56,585 nucleotides of DNA, taken from the NCBI GenBank assembly GCA_009773555.1, contig WSXZ01000064.1, positions 1 to 56,585 on the forward strand, given 5' to 3'. The DNA is from Methylocystaceae bacterium. GTDB taxonomy: Bacteria > Pseudomonadota > Alphaproteobacteria > Rhizobiales > Beijerinckiaceae. The notes under the pieces are model-generated. The model saw only the letters and a list, made by a program, of their open reading frames with translations. It was not told where the DNA came from and made no database searches. Shown piece by piece: positions 37,540 to 44,785 of this stretch; the stretch's first letter is position 1, and every line of letters starts with the position of its first letter. A program made the position numbers and the translations under genes.

Positions 37540-38010
37540 CTAGGCGGAATCGCCGCGAAACGCCGCTTCGACCGCGGCGAGGTCGATCTTGCGCATGCCA
37601 AGCATCGCCTGAAAGGCGCGGCCCGCGGCGGCGCGATCGTCATCCGTGAACATGCGCGGCAAGGCTTCCGGCACGATTTGCCAGTGGATGCCGTAGCGGT
37701 CTTTGAGCCAGCTGCATTCGATCTCGGCGCCGCCGCCCGCGAGCAGCTTCTCCCAAAGCGCGTCGGTCTCGCGCTGATCCTTGGTCATCACCGAGATCGA
37801 AAAGGCTTCGTTGTGGCTTGGCTCGCGGCCCATGTTCAGCGCCTGATAAGGCGCGCCGGCGAGGGTGAAGGAGACGAGCAGCGCCGGCCCGTCCGGCTGC
37901 AGGCGGAACACGCCTTCGAAGATTGAGTCGGGAATGACCGAGACATAGAAGCGCGCCGCTTCCTCCGCCTGATCCTTGAAGGCGAGACAGGTTCTGACTT
38001 TCGACGGCAT
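37540..38010 (-). CDS. VOC family protein (PhnB/UbiG-associated glyoxalase-like fold)
   Basis: A 156-residue vicinal-oxygen-chelate protein of the PhnB/3-demethylubiquinone-methyltransferase-associated group. It starts with the typical VRTCLAFKDQAEEAARFYVSV and has SFTLAGAPYQALN, SISVMTKDQRETDALWEKL and DRYGIHWQIVPEAL, ending with the family's AMLGMRKIDLAAVEAAF tail. The ATG at 38010 has AAGGAA about 7 bases before it; the open frame further upstream lies in repeat DNA. The substrate is unknown. A second VOC gene lies about 0.7 kb away behind a MarR regulator. Confidence 0.9.
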   Translation of the reverse strand: MPSKVRTCLAFKDQAEEAARFYVSVIPDSIFEGVFRLQPDGPALLVSFTLAGAPYQALNMGREPSHNEAFSISVMTKDQRETDALWEKLLAGGGAEIECSWLKDRYGIHWQIVPEALPRMFTDDDRAAAGRAFQAMLGMRKIDLAAVEAAFRGDSA

Positions 38011-38038
38011 GGCTGTTCCTTGCGATTGGTTCACCACT

Positions 38039-38149
38039 GTCATTCCCGACGCGCGCTTGCGCGCGATCGGGAATCCAGAGCTTCACCCTACGTGCTTGTT
38101 GGGACTCTGGATTCCCGATCAGGCCTGCGGCCTGTCGGGAATGACATCC
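38039..38149. repeat. Two inverted copies of palindromic repeat family C
   Basis: One unit at 38039-38081 runs CATTCCCGAC to GAATCCAGAG around GCGCGCTTGCGCGC. Its inverse at 38103-38149 runs CTCTGGATTCCCGATC to GTCGGGAATGACA around GGCCTGCGGCC. They face each other between the divergent VOC and MarR genes. Confidence 0.75.
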
Positions 38150-38195
38150 CTGGATCTGTGCGCCTCGAACGAAATACTGGACAACGCCGATAAAG

Positions 38196-38207
38196 GTTGA
38201 TATCAAC
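38196..38207. promoter_or_regulatory. Candidate MarR operator
   Basis: The 12-base perfect palindrome GTTGATATCAAC lies 11 bases before the MarR gene's ATG. Palindromes of this size and AT-rich centre are typical MarR-family operators, so autoregulation of the MarR-VOC pair is likely (inference). Confidence 0.6.
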
Positions 38208-38218
38208 ATAATGGCGCC

Positions 38219-38695
38219 ATGTCAAAGAAGCTGCCGATCGAGGTCGTTCATGAGGTTCGCGACGCCTGTCTCTGCCTTGCGACGCAGCGCGCGGCGCGCA
38301 CCCTCGCGCGGCGCTTCGATCGCGCCTTCGCGCCGCTTGGACTCACCAATGGCCAGTTCTCGCTGATGATGTCGCTCAACGCCCCGCAGGCGCCGACGCT
38401 CGGCCGGCTCGCGCAGGCGCTCGCCATGGATCGCACGACGCTCACCGCCGCGCTGAAATCCCTGGAGCGGCGCGGACTCGTCGAAACGCGTCTTGACGAG
38501 AAGGACCGCCGCGCACGCAGACTGTTTTTGACAAACGCCGGCGGCGAACTGCTCGCCGCCGCGCTGCCGATCTGGCGCAGGGAACACGCCGCGCTCGACG
38601 CCGGGTTTTCGCACAGCGAAGCGCAAAAGCTGCGCAAAGCGCTGCGCATATTAGGGGCTGAAACTCAAACCGAAGGAAAGGACGGCAAAGCATGA
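38219..38695 (+). CDS. MarR family transcriptional regulator
   Basis: A 158-residue winged-helix regulator. The dimerisation helix lies near the N-terminus, and the wHTH at about residues 40-105 contains LTNGQFSLMMSL, LGRLAQALAMDRTTLTAALKSLERRGLV and the wing DEKDRRARRLFLT with the conserved Asp-x-Arg. It overlaps the following VOC gene by 4 bases (ATGA), so the regulator probably controls that enzyme. A perfect 12-base palindrome sits just before its start. Confidence 0.92.
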   Translation: MSKKLPIEVVHEVRDACLCLATQRAARTLARRFDRAFAPLGLTNGQFSLMMSLNAPQAPTLGRLAQALAMDRTTLTAALKSLERRGLVETRLDEKDRRARRLFLTNAGGELLAAALPIWRREHAALDAGFSHSEAQKLRKALRILGAETQTEGKDGKA

Positions 38696-39180
38696 ACGCC
38701 AATGTCGAGAAAAATCCCTCCTGCATGCGATCGATCACGCCGCATCTCATTTGCGCCGGCGCCGCCGACGCGATCGAATTTTATAAGAAGGCCTTCGGCG
38801 CCGAAGAGATGATGCGCCTTCCCGGTCCCGACGGAAAACTGATGCATGGGGCGGTGAAGATCGGCGACTCGATGGTGATGCTTGTCGACGAAATGCCGGA
38901 ATGGGGCGCGCTGGGACCGAAGGCGCTTAAAGGCTCGCCCGTCACCATCCATCTCATGGTCGACAATGTCGACGAGGCGTACGCGCGCGCGGTCGCGGCC
39001 GGCGCGACGTCGAAAATGCCGGTCGCCGACATGTTCTGGGGCGACCGCTACGGCCAGGTCGTCGATCCCTTCGGCCATGTATGGTCGATCGCCACGCATA
39101 TGCGCGACATGACGCCGGAAGAGATCGCGGCGGCGGGCCGCGAGGCGATGGCGAAGGGCTGCGCCGAGGCGTCGGCCTGA
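38692..39180 (+). CDS. VOC family protein (PhnB-like, glyoxalase/bleomycin-resistance fold)
   Basis: A 162-residue VOC protein. It begins MNANVEKNPSC followed by a SITPHLICAGAADAIEFYKKAFGAEEM segment typical of PhnB-like proteins. The second betaalphabetabetabeta unit has VTIHLMVDNVDEAYARAVAAGA and the end WGDRYGQVVDPFGHVWSIATH, which is a common glyoxalase-fold C-terminus. It is translationally coupled to the MarR gene. The ligand or substrate cannot be read. Confidence 0.9.
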   Translation: MNANVEKNPSCMRSITPHLICAGAADAIEFYKKAFGAEEMMRLPGPDGKLMHGAVKIGDSMVMLVDEMPEWGALGPKALKGSPVTIHLMVDNVDEAYARAVAAGATSKMPVADMFWGDRYGQVVDPFGHVWSIATHMRDMTPEEIAAAGREAMAKGCAEASA

Positions 39181-39190
39181 CGAAGTTAAG

Positions 39191-39210
39191 CGGGCCGGCA
39201 AGCCGGCCCG
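39191..39210. terminator. GC-rich hairpin between convergent genes
   Basis: CGGGCCGGC pairs perfectly with GCCGGCCCG around AA. It sits between the rightward VOC gene and a leftward small exported protein gene. No long T tract follows, so its terminator role is inferred from position. Confidence 0.5.
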
Positions 39211-39224
39211 TTCACGCCAGGCGC

Positions 39225-39479
39225 TTAGTCATTATCGAGTCTGTAACAGGAAAAATCACGATCGGTCTGGCCGGTGCGCCAGTTTTTGAGGTCGTGACGG
39301 TAGCCCGGGGGATAGGGGAATTTACAATCTCCCGCGTAGGCGGGCGGCCGGGCCCTTCCATACCAGCCGGGCGGGCCTGGATGATATCCCCGGGACTGAG
39401 CGAAGGCCGAGCCTGCCGTGGCGCTGATCAGCGCCAAGGCGAATGCGCCGGCGCAGAGCTGTCGCGTCCTGGCTTGCAT
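39225..39479 (-). CDS. Small exported protein with signal peptide
   Basis: An 84-residue protein. Residues 1-27 form a typical Sec signal (positively charged start, Ala/Leu core, cleavage after SAFA). The mature part is Pro, Gly and Tyr rich (GYHPGPPGWYGRARPP) and holds two Cys (in GDCKFPYPPG and FSCYRLD) that could form a disulphide. The family is not recognised. It is probably periplasmic. Confidence 0.75.
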   Translation of the reverse strand: MQARTRQLCAGAFALALISATAGSAFAQSRGYHPGPPGWYGRARPPAYAGDCKFPYPPGYRHDLKNWRTGQTDRDFSCYRLDND

Positions 39480-39655
39480 TGCGCGCCTCCCGTCGAACCG
39501 TTGGACGGGAGAACAACCCGGCGTTTCGTGGGATGTTCCGGCGCCGTGGCGAGCGCAGGAATTCTTTCGGGCATCTCGCGCATTGGCGCCACGCGCATCG
39601 CAGGGGGCTTCGGCCGCTGGCCCTTTGGCCGCAACTCGTGTAGGCCATCCCGTGA

Positions 39656-40720
39656 ATGAGCCAGGAAACCGAAGGTAAAAAGCGCGGCATGTTCTCCCGC
39701 CTGTTTGGCGGCGGCCAGAGCGCGCCCGCTCCCGAAGCGGCGCCCGAGCCGGCGCCTGAGCAAGAGGCGTCTGAGCAGGAAAAGCGCTCCTGGTGGTCGC
39801 GCCTGTCCGGCGGCCTCTCGCGCACCTCGCAAGCGATCACCCAGGGCGTCGCCGACGTTTTCACCAAGCGCAAGCTCGACGCGCTGACGCTCGAGGAACT
39901 TGAAGACGTGCTGCTGCGGGCCGATCTTGGCGTGGGCGCCGCGACGCGCATCACCGAGGCGGTCGGCAAGGCGCGCTACGAGCGCGACATCGAGCCCGAG
40001 GAAGTGCGCGAAATCCTCGCGCGCGAAGTCGAGCGCGTGCTGGCGCCGGTCGCCGAAGAGCTCGTCGTCGACGACAGCAAGACGCCCTTCATCATTCTCG
40101 TCGTCGGCGTCAACGGCTCGGGCAAGACGACGACCATCGCCAAGCTCGCCGCAAAATGGACGGGCGAGGGCAAGACGGTCGTGCTCGCGGCGGGCGACAC
40201 CTTCCGCGCCGCGGCGGTCCAGCAGCTCGAGGTCTGGGGCGCGCGGCTCGGCGCCGAAGTCGTTTCGGGCGCGGAAGGCGCCGATGCGGCGGCGCTCGCC
40301 TTCGACGCGATCAAGCGCGCGAAAGAGCAGGGCGCCGATATTTTGCTCATGGACACGGCGGGCCGACTGCAAAATCGCGCCGAGTTGATGGCCGAGCTTG
40401 AAAAAATCGTCCGCGTGATGAAAAAAGCCGACGCCGAGGCGCCGCATGCGGTGCTGCTCGTTCTCGACGCCACCGTCGGACAGAACGCGCTGCAGCAGGT
40501 GGAAGTTTTCGAGCGGGTCGCCGGCGTCACGGGCCTGGTGATGACCAAGCTCGACGGCACCGCGCGAGGCGGCATTCTGGTCGCCATCGCCGAGACTTAC
40601 GGCCTGCCGATCCACTTCATCGGCGTGGGCGAAAGCGCCGACGATCTGGAGCCGTTCGCGGCGCGCGACTTCGCACGGGCGATTGCAGGGCTTGAAGAAA
40701 CGTCAGAGGCGGAAAGCTAA
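39656..40720 (+). CDS. ftsY: Signal recognition particle receptor FtsY
   Basis: A 354-residue SRP-type GTPase. An acidic, Ala/Pro-rich A domain (about 20-60) is followed by the N domain (60-140) and the G domain with G1 VGVNGSGKTTT (150-160), DTFRAAAVQQL, DTAGRLQ and TKLDGTARGG. It docks ribosome-SRP complexes at the membrane for co-translational insertion. yciB follows within 5 bases, an arrangement common in Alphaproteobacteria. Confidence 0.97.
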   Translation: MSQETEGKKRGMFSRLFGGGQSAPAPEAAPEPAPEQEASEQEKRSWWSRLSGGLSRTSQAITQGVADVFTKRKLDALTLEELEDVLLRADLGVGAATRITEAVGKARYERDIEPEEVREILAREVERVLAPVAEELVVDDSKTPFIILVVGVNGSGKTTTIAKLAAKWTGEGKTVVLAAGDTFRAAAVQQLEVWGARLGAEVVSGAEGADAAALAFDAIKRAKEQGADILLMDTAGRLQNRAELMAELEKIVRVMKKADAEAPHAVLLVLDATVGQNALQQVEVFERVAGVTGLVMTKLDGTARGGILVAIAETYGLPIHFIGVGESADDLEPFAARDFARAIAGLEETSEAES

Positions 40721-40725
40721 GAGAG

Positions 40726-41328
40726 ATGACGCAGGAAACGGCCATCGCGGCAAAAAGAAAGCTCAATCCCTGGCTGAAGCTCGCACTGGAACTCGGACCG
40801 CTGCTGCTGTTCTTCGTCATCAATTCCAGATACGGCATTTTCGCCGCGACCGGCGTGCTGATGGCCGGCGTCGTCCTGACGCTTGCCGTCTCATGGGCGA
40901 TCACCCGCCATCTGCCGGCGATGCCGGTGGTCACCGCCGTGCTGGTGCTGGTCTTCGGCTCGCTCACCTATTTTCTGCACGACGAAACCTTCATCAAGCT
41001 GAAGGTGACGATCCTTTACACGCTGTTTGGCGCCGGCCTCATCGGCGCGCTCTATTTCGGCAAGCTGCTGCTGCCCATCGTCTTCGACATGGCGATCCAC
41101 ATTGACGACGCGGGCTGGCGCAAGCTCACCATACGCTGGGGCCTGTTCTTTTTCGCGCTTGCCGGGCTCAATGAAGTCCTGCGCCGCATTCTGACGACCG
41201 ACGACTGGGTGAATTTCAAGGTCTTCGGCATATTGCCGCTGACGCTCGTCTTCGCGTTGTCGCAGGCGCCGCTCATCATGCGCCACGAAATTCGTCCCGA
41301 GGACGAAGATCCCGAATCGCATTTCTAA
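40726..41328 (+). CDS. yciB: Septation/intracellular membrane protein YciB
   Basis: A 200-residue membrane protein with five or six hydrophobic segments. The family pattern includes KLALELGPLLLFFVINSRYGIF, the LTYFLHDETFIKLKVTILYTLFG region and the C-terminal LRRILTTDDWVNFKVFGILPLTLVF. YciB (septation protein A, IspZ) affects cell envelope and division; its molecular role is not settled. The start lies 5 bases after the ftsY stop. Confidence 0.95.
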   Translation: MTQETAIAAKRKLNPWLKLALELGPLLLFFVINSRYGIFAATGVLMAGVVLTLAVSWAITRHLPAMPVVTAVLVLVFGSLTYFLHDETFIKLKVTILYTLFGAGLIGALYFGKLLLPIVFDMAIHIDDAGWRKLTIRWGLFFFALAGLNEVLRRILTTDDWVNFKVFGILPLTLVFALSQAPLIMRHEIRPEDEDPESHF

Positions 41329-41549
41329 GGCTTGGCGTCGCGCGCCGTTGAACATGATCGGCGTCGCCGCACGCGCCTTTGCGCGAACCGCTCGGGCGCG
41401 TTCTTGCTTCAATATGAACTTCTCTTCATGATCGGCCGCGTTCCGCGCCGATGATTTCAAGCGCATGCGCGCCGACCATCGCGCGGGTTGCAATCGACGC
41501 GCGTTCGGGCGAAGAGAGTCTTCGGGTTTATGGGGGCTGAGTCGAATCC
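41329..41549. other. Intergenic region without recognised feature
   Basis: About 220 bases between yciB and a small membrane protein gene. It is GC-rich, and no gene, clear terminator or repeat was seen apart from short CG-rich palindromic stretches. Confidence 0.5.
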
Positions 41550-41693
41550 TTGCCGAGTCTCATCCGCTTTCTGATCGTCGTCGGCGCCCTCGTCGCGATC
41601 GCCTATGGCGCCATGGTCGCCCTCGTCGCCTATGTGACGCCGCAACCGCGCCAGATGACCTATACGATCCCGGCGCAGCGGTTGAACAAGTGA
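41550..41693 (+). CDS. 47-residue single-pass membrane protein
   Basis: A short rightward frame with a TTG start and TGA stop. One transmembrane helix spans about residues 6-28 (IRFLIVVGALVAIAYGAMVA), followed by a short tail with Pro and Arg/Gln ending IPAQRLNK. Small proteins of this shape are conserved next to xerD in Alphaproteobacteria in my recollection, sometimes mislabelled histidine kinase. A function is not known. The start is uncertain because no strong ribosome site is visible. Confidence 0.65.
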   Translation: MPSLIRFLIVVGALVAIAYGAMVALVAYVTPQPRQMTYTIPAQRLNK

Positions 41694-41743
41694 AGGCTGT
41701 CATTCGTGACGCCTGTGCGGAATGACGCTGGGGAGTTAAGCGC

Positions 41744-42694
41744 ATGAAAGCCGGCGCGGCGCGCCAGCTCGACGCCTTTCTCGACATGCTCGCCGCCGAG
41801 CGCGGCGCGGCGCGCAACACGCAGGACGCCTATCGGCGCGATCTTTCCGATTACATCGCGCATCTTTCCGCAAATAGCCGCGATCCCGGCGCCGCGACGA
41901 CGGACGACATTCGCGCCTATCTCGCCTCATTGGAGCCGCGCGGCATGTCGGCGGCGACGGTGGCGCGGCGCATTTCGGCGATTCGCCAGTTCCACAAGTT
42001 TCTTTACGTCGACCGCCATCGCGGCGACGACCCGGCCTCGGCGCTCGATGGACCGCGGCTGCGGCGCAGCGCGCCCGGCGTATTCTCCACGGCGGAAATC
42101 GATCGTCTGCTTGCGGTCGCGAGCGAAGGGCTCGATGACGAAACGCGGCCTGCTGGCGAGCGGCTGCGGGCGGCGCGCCTCTATGCGCTGCTCGAAACGC
42201 TTTACGCCACCGGCCTGCGCGTCTCGGAACTTGTCTCGCTGCCCAAAAGCGCCGCGCATTCGCGCGATCCTTTCATCGCCATTCGCGGCAAGGGCGGGCG
42301 CGAGCGCCTGGCGCCGCTGACCGATCGCTCCCGCCGCGCGCTTCTTTCCTACCGCAAGCTGCTTGAGGAGATGGCGCTAGAGCGCGCCGGCTCGAGCTTT
42401 CTCTTCCCCGCCGACAGCGACAGCGGTCATCTGACCCGCCAGGCCTTCGCGCGCGATCTCAAGGCGCTGGCGAGCGCCGCCGGACTGCCGGCCGCCGCGA
42501 TGCATCCGCATGCGCTGCGCCACGCCTTTGCGAGCCATCTGCTGCAGAATGGCGCCGATCTGCGTGTGGTGCAGGAACTGCTCGGCCATGCGGACATCTC
42601 GACGACGCAGATCTATACGCATGTGCTCGACGAGCGCATGCGGGCGATGGTGCGCGATCTGCATCCGCTGTCGGAGACGACGGAAAAGGGTTGA
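41744..42694 (+). CDS. xerD: Site-specific tyrosine recombinase XerD
   Basis: A 316-residue tyrosine recombinase. The N-terminal SAM-like core-binding domain occupies about residues 5-95. The catalytic set is R159 (in ATGLRVSELVSL), K183, H256-x2-R259 (in HPHALRHAFASHLL), H282 and the nucleophile Y291 (IYTHV). It is genomically isolated from mobile-element genes, and the sequence matches XerD rather than a phage integrase. With XerC it resolves chromosome dimers at dif before division. Confidence 0.95.
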   Translation: MKAGAARQLDAFLDMLAAERGAARNTQDAYRRDLSDYIAHLSANSRDPGAATTDDIRAYLASLEPRGMSAATVARRISAIRQFHKFLYVDRHRGDDPASALDGPRLRRSAPGVFSTAEIDRLLAVASEGLDDETRPAGERLRAARLYALLETLYATGLRVSELVSLPKSAAHSRDPFIAIRGKGGRERLAPLTDRSRRALLSYRKLLEEMALERAGSSFLFPADSDSGHLTRQAFARDLKALASAAGLPAAAMHPHALRHAFASHLLQNGADLRVVQELLGHADISTTQIYTHVLDERMRAMVRDLHPLSETTEKG

Positions 42695-42800
42695 GCCGTG
42701 CTGAGCCGGTTTGAGCCGCCTTGGGCGCTTTTTCCGTTGAATGTTGAGACGCGCTCAACGTAAGCTTTTCCGCGCATTTGAGCGACCGAGGAGCTTGGCG

Positions 42801-43364
42801 ATGGCGAAGAACGCGATGGACTTTCGGCCCGAGGAAGAGAATGTCGCCTATATCGGCGCCGGCGTGACGCTCAAGGGCGAAATCTCGGCCTCGGATCTCA
42901 TCATCGTCGACGGCGCGATTGAGGGCGACGTCTCGGCGCGCGTCATTCAGGTCGGGCAGGGCGGCGTCATCCGCGGCAAGGTCAGCGCCACGGAAGCCGA
43001 CGTCAGCGGCTGGATTTCCGATCATATCGAGATCAAGCAGCTGCTCGTCGTGCGCGCCACCGGACGCGTCGAGGGCAAGATCACCTATGGCGAGATCGAA
43101 TTGGAGAAGGGCGCCGTCATCGCCGGCGAACTGACCGCGATCGATGATTATCGCGCCGCGAAGGCCGCCCCGGCGGCCAAGCCCGTCGCCGAACGCGTCG
43201 AGATCGCCGGCGCGCCGCCGAAACCTTCTTCGATCGATCGCATCAATGAGGCGGTGCGCGGCGCCAAGGGCGCCAAGGGCGCGCTCTATCTTGCCGCCGC
43301 CGGCGATGAGAAGCGCGTCGCGACGCGGACGCTGCTCGGCCGCAAAACTTCGGCGGGCGGGTGA
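42801..43364 (+). CDS. Bactofilin family polymer-forming protein
   Basis: A 187-residue bactofilin. The central beta-helical region (about residues 17-115) has repeated ID/VDGxIEGDVSA, GxIRGKVSA, GRVEGKITYG and GAVIAGEL units. The N-terminal and Ala/Lys-rich C-terminal tails are disordered. The ATG at 42801 has AGGAG seven bases upstream; the longer open frame from 42741 is not supported. Bactofilins polymerise without nucleotide into filaments that position envelope enzymes. Confidence 0.92.
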   Translation: MAKNAMDFRPEEENVAYIGAGVTLKGEISASDLIIVDGAIEGDVSARVIQVGQGGVIRGKVSATEADVSGWISDHIEIKQLLVVRATGRVEGKITYGEIELEKGAVIAGELTAIDDYRAAKAAPAAKPVAERVEIAGAPPKPSSIDRINEAVRGAKGAKGALYLAAAGDEKRVATRTLLGRKTSAGG

Positions 43365-43426
43365 GGCTGAGCCTTGCGCGACCGCTTGCCCGGCGGGCGC
43401 CAGCGGTCTATAGAACGATCCTTCCC

Positions 43427-43502
43427 GCTCCCTTCGTCTAGCGGTCTAGGACGTCGCCCTCTCACGGCGAAAACAGGGGTTCGATTCCCCTAGGGAGCGC
43501 CA
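43427..43502 (+). tRNA. tRNA-Glu (anticodon CTC)
   Basis: A 76-base gene. The acceptor stem GCTCCCT pairs with AGGGAGC, a D arm follows, the anticodon stem TCGCC/GGCGA holds loop CTCTCAC with anticodon CTC at the centre, the T arm ends with the GGTTCGATTCC loop, and the CCA end is encoded. AT-rich DNA and transposase remains follow immediately. Confidence 0.93.
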
Positions 43503-43824
43503 GTAAAATCAATAAGATACAAACTAAAATTTGAAAGCGTCGAATATTCGTCGAATAAACATCAGCGCACCCCAGCGGACTCCGCCCCGCCGACGATCGC
43601 CGACCTTCGCGCCGAGAGCGTCCAAGGCGCGCGGGTATGGTGCTTAATCGCGACTGCCAGCACTATGGTGTCGCGAGCTTCGAGACGTTCGGCCCGCCCT
43701 CGGGCTTCACCTTCATCGACCTTCCGAAGACGCGACGCTTCGTCGCCGGGAATGCGGCACCCGTGAGGTGCAGGTCATGCCGGACTGGCCGCCGTATCTG
43801 GCTTCCAGCTAGATTGCGCCAAGC

Positions 43825-43930
43825 ATGCGGACGATGGACATCAGCGACATTCCCATGCGGCGCGGCTTCGTGTATCTGGCGGCGACAGTCGACGTGTCAG
43901 TCGGCGGATGCTGGCGCCTTCTGTTTCGAG
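43825..43930 (+). mobile_element. Degenerate IS3-family transposase fragment
   Basis: The frame from 43825 reads MDISDIPMRRGFVYLAATVD, close to the IS3-family OrfB core (DITYIPMRRGFVYLAAVVDW). A frame change then gives SRRMLAP, matching the following SRRVLAW of that family. Only about 35 residues survive, with the integrase DDE continuation missing. It is a remnant beside a tRNA gene, not an active element. Confidence 0.75.
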
Positions 43931-43942
43931 AGAGGAAAACTA

Positions 43943-44413
43943 ATGTTCAATAGTTGTGCACTGCCTTCCGGCGCTGTCCGCTTCTTTCTAATGTTCGCCT
44001 CGGCCTTCGCGCCATTTGGCGCCCCTGCGTCTGCCCAAGATGCTCCCGCTGGAAAGCCGTCCGCCACAGTGACGATCGAGCAAATCCAGGTCGCGTTCAT
44101 TGGCTCCGGCTCGCTTGGCGGAGGGACACTAGAATACGCTGGAAAATCCTATCCCATCACTGTTGGGGGATTGGGAATCGGCGGTATAGGAGCTTCCAAA
44201 TTGACGGCCTCTGGCGCCGTTTATGGCCTTACGAAGCTTTCGGATTTCCCTGGGGCTTACGTTCAGGTGCGACGAGGTTGGGCTATTGCTGAGCAGGGGC
44301 GAGGGACGATGTGGCTAACGAATGGGAATGGCGTCACCATGAAATTGAGCGCAACACGCCAAGGATTGCAGGTTGCGCTGGGGGCAGACGGCGTGTTGAT
44401 TGAATTCAAGTAG
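43943..44413 (+). CDS. Exported hypothetical protein
   Basis: A 156-residue protein. The ATG at 43943 has AGAGGAA five bases before it. The N-terminal 33 residues are a signal peptide (hydrophobic FFLMFASAFAPFGAPASA). The mature part is Gly-rich and beta-like: GTLEYAGKSYPITVGGLGIG, then SGAVYGLTKLSDFPGAYVQVR and a final MKLSATRQGLQVALGADGV. I recall similar uncharacterised small exported proteins in proteobacteria but cannot name the family. It follows the IS remnant and is lower in GC than its neighbours, which hints at acquired DNA. Confidence 0.75.
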   Translation: MFNSCALPSGAVRFFLMFASAFAPFGAPASAQDAPAGKPSATVTIEQIQVAFIGSGSLGGGTLEYAGKSYPITVGGLGIGGIGASKLTASGAVYGLTKLSDFPGAYVQVRRGWAIAEQGRGTMWLTNGNGVTMKLSATRQGLQVALGADGVLIEFK

Positions 44414-44428
44414 CCCAGGCAAAACAAA

Positions 44429-44462
44429 AACGCCCGGCCGTACATCGACGGCCGGGGCGTTC
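44429..44462 (-). terminator. Rho-independent terminator for leftward transcription
   Basis: AACGCCCGGCCGT pairs with ACGGCCGGGGCGTT around ACATCG, with one bulged G. Reading leftward, the stem is followed by a T-rich tract (TTTTTGTTTTG). It would end transcripts of the leftward DUF350-glutathionylspermidine-synthase-like operon. Confidence 0.7.
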
Positions 44463-44463
44463 C

Positions 44464-44785
44464 TGGCGACTTGCCAACTGTTGCCATTTGCCGCCGCGTA
44501 TTTTGATTTCCTTTGATTTATTTCAAAAGACGCGATGCAGCCGAGCGGGTTCCCTGTATCGCCCTGTAGGAATCGCCTTTCCGCCGCCCGCCGCCGCTAT
44601 TGCCCGTTACAAATCGGTGCCTTCTCGTCGGCCGCAACGACAATTTGTCGCTGCGGAGCTTTCTCAGTGTGGCCAAATTGGCCACACTTAACGGCGCCGG
44701 CCATTCGTTTCAGACGATCGCGTTACCTGCCTCAGCAATTGACTAAAGGGCAATCTCAAAGCGTCGCCGCCTTGACACGACGATT
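44464..44785. other. Intergenic region with a long palindrome
   Basis: About 320 bases, lower in GC at its left end, with no gene recognised. It contains the 23-base perfect palindrome at 44666-44688, listed separately. Confidence 0.5.
44666..44688. promoter_or_regulatory. 23-base perfect palindrome, candidate operator
   Basis: Arms AGTGTGGCCAA and TTGGCCACACT face each other around a single A. The symmetry and length suggest a protein-binding site for a dimeric regulator. No regulator gene lies adjacent. Confidence 0.5.
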
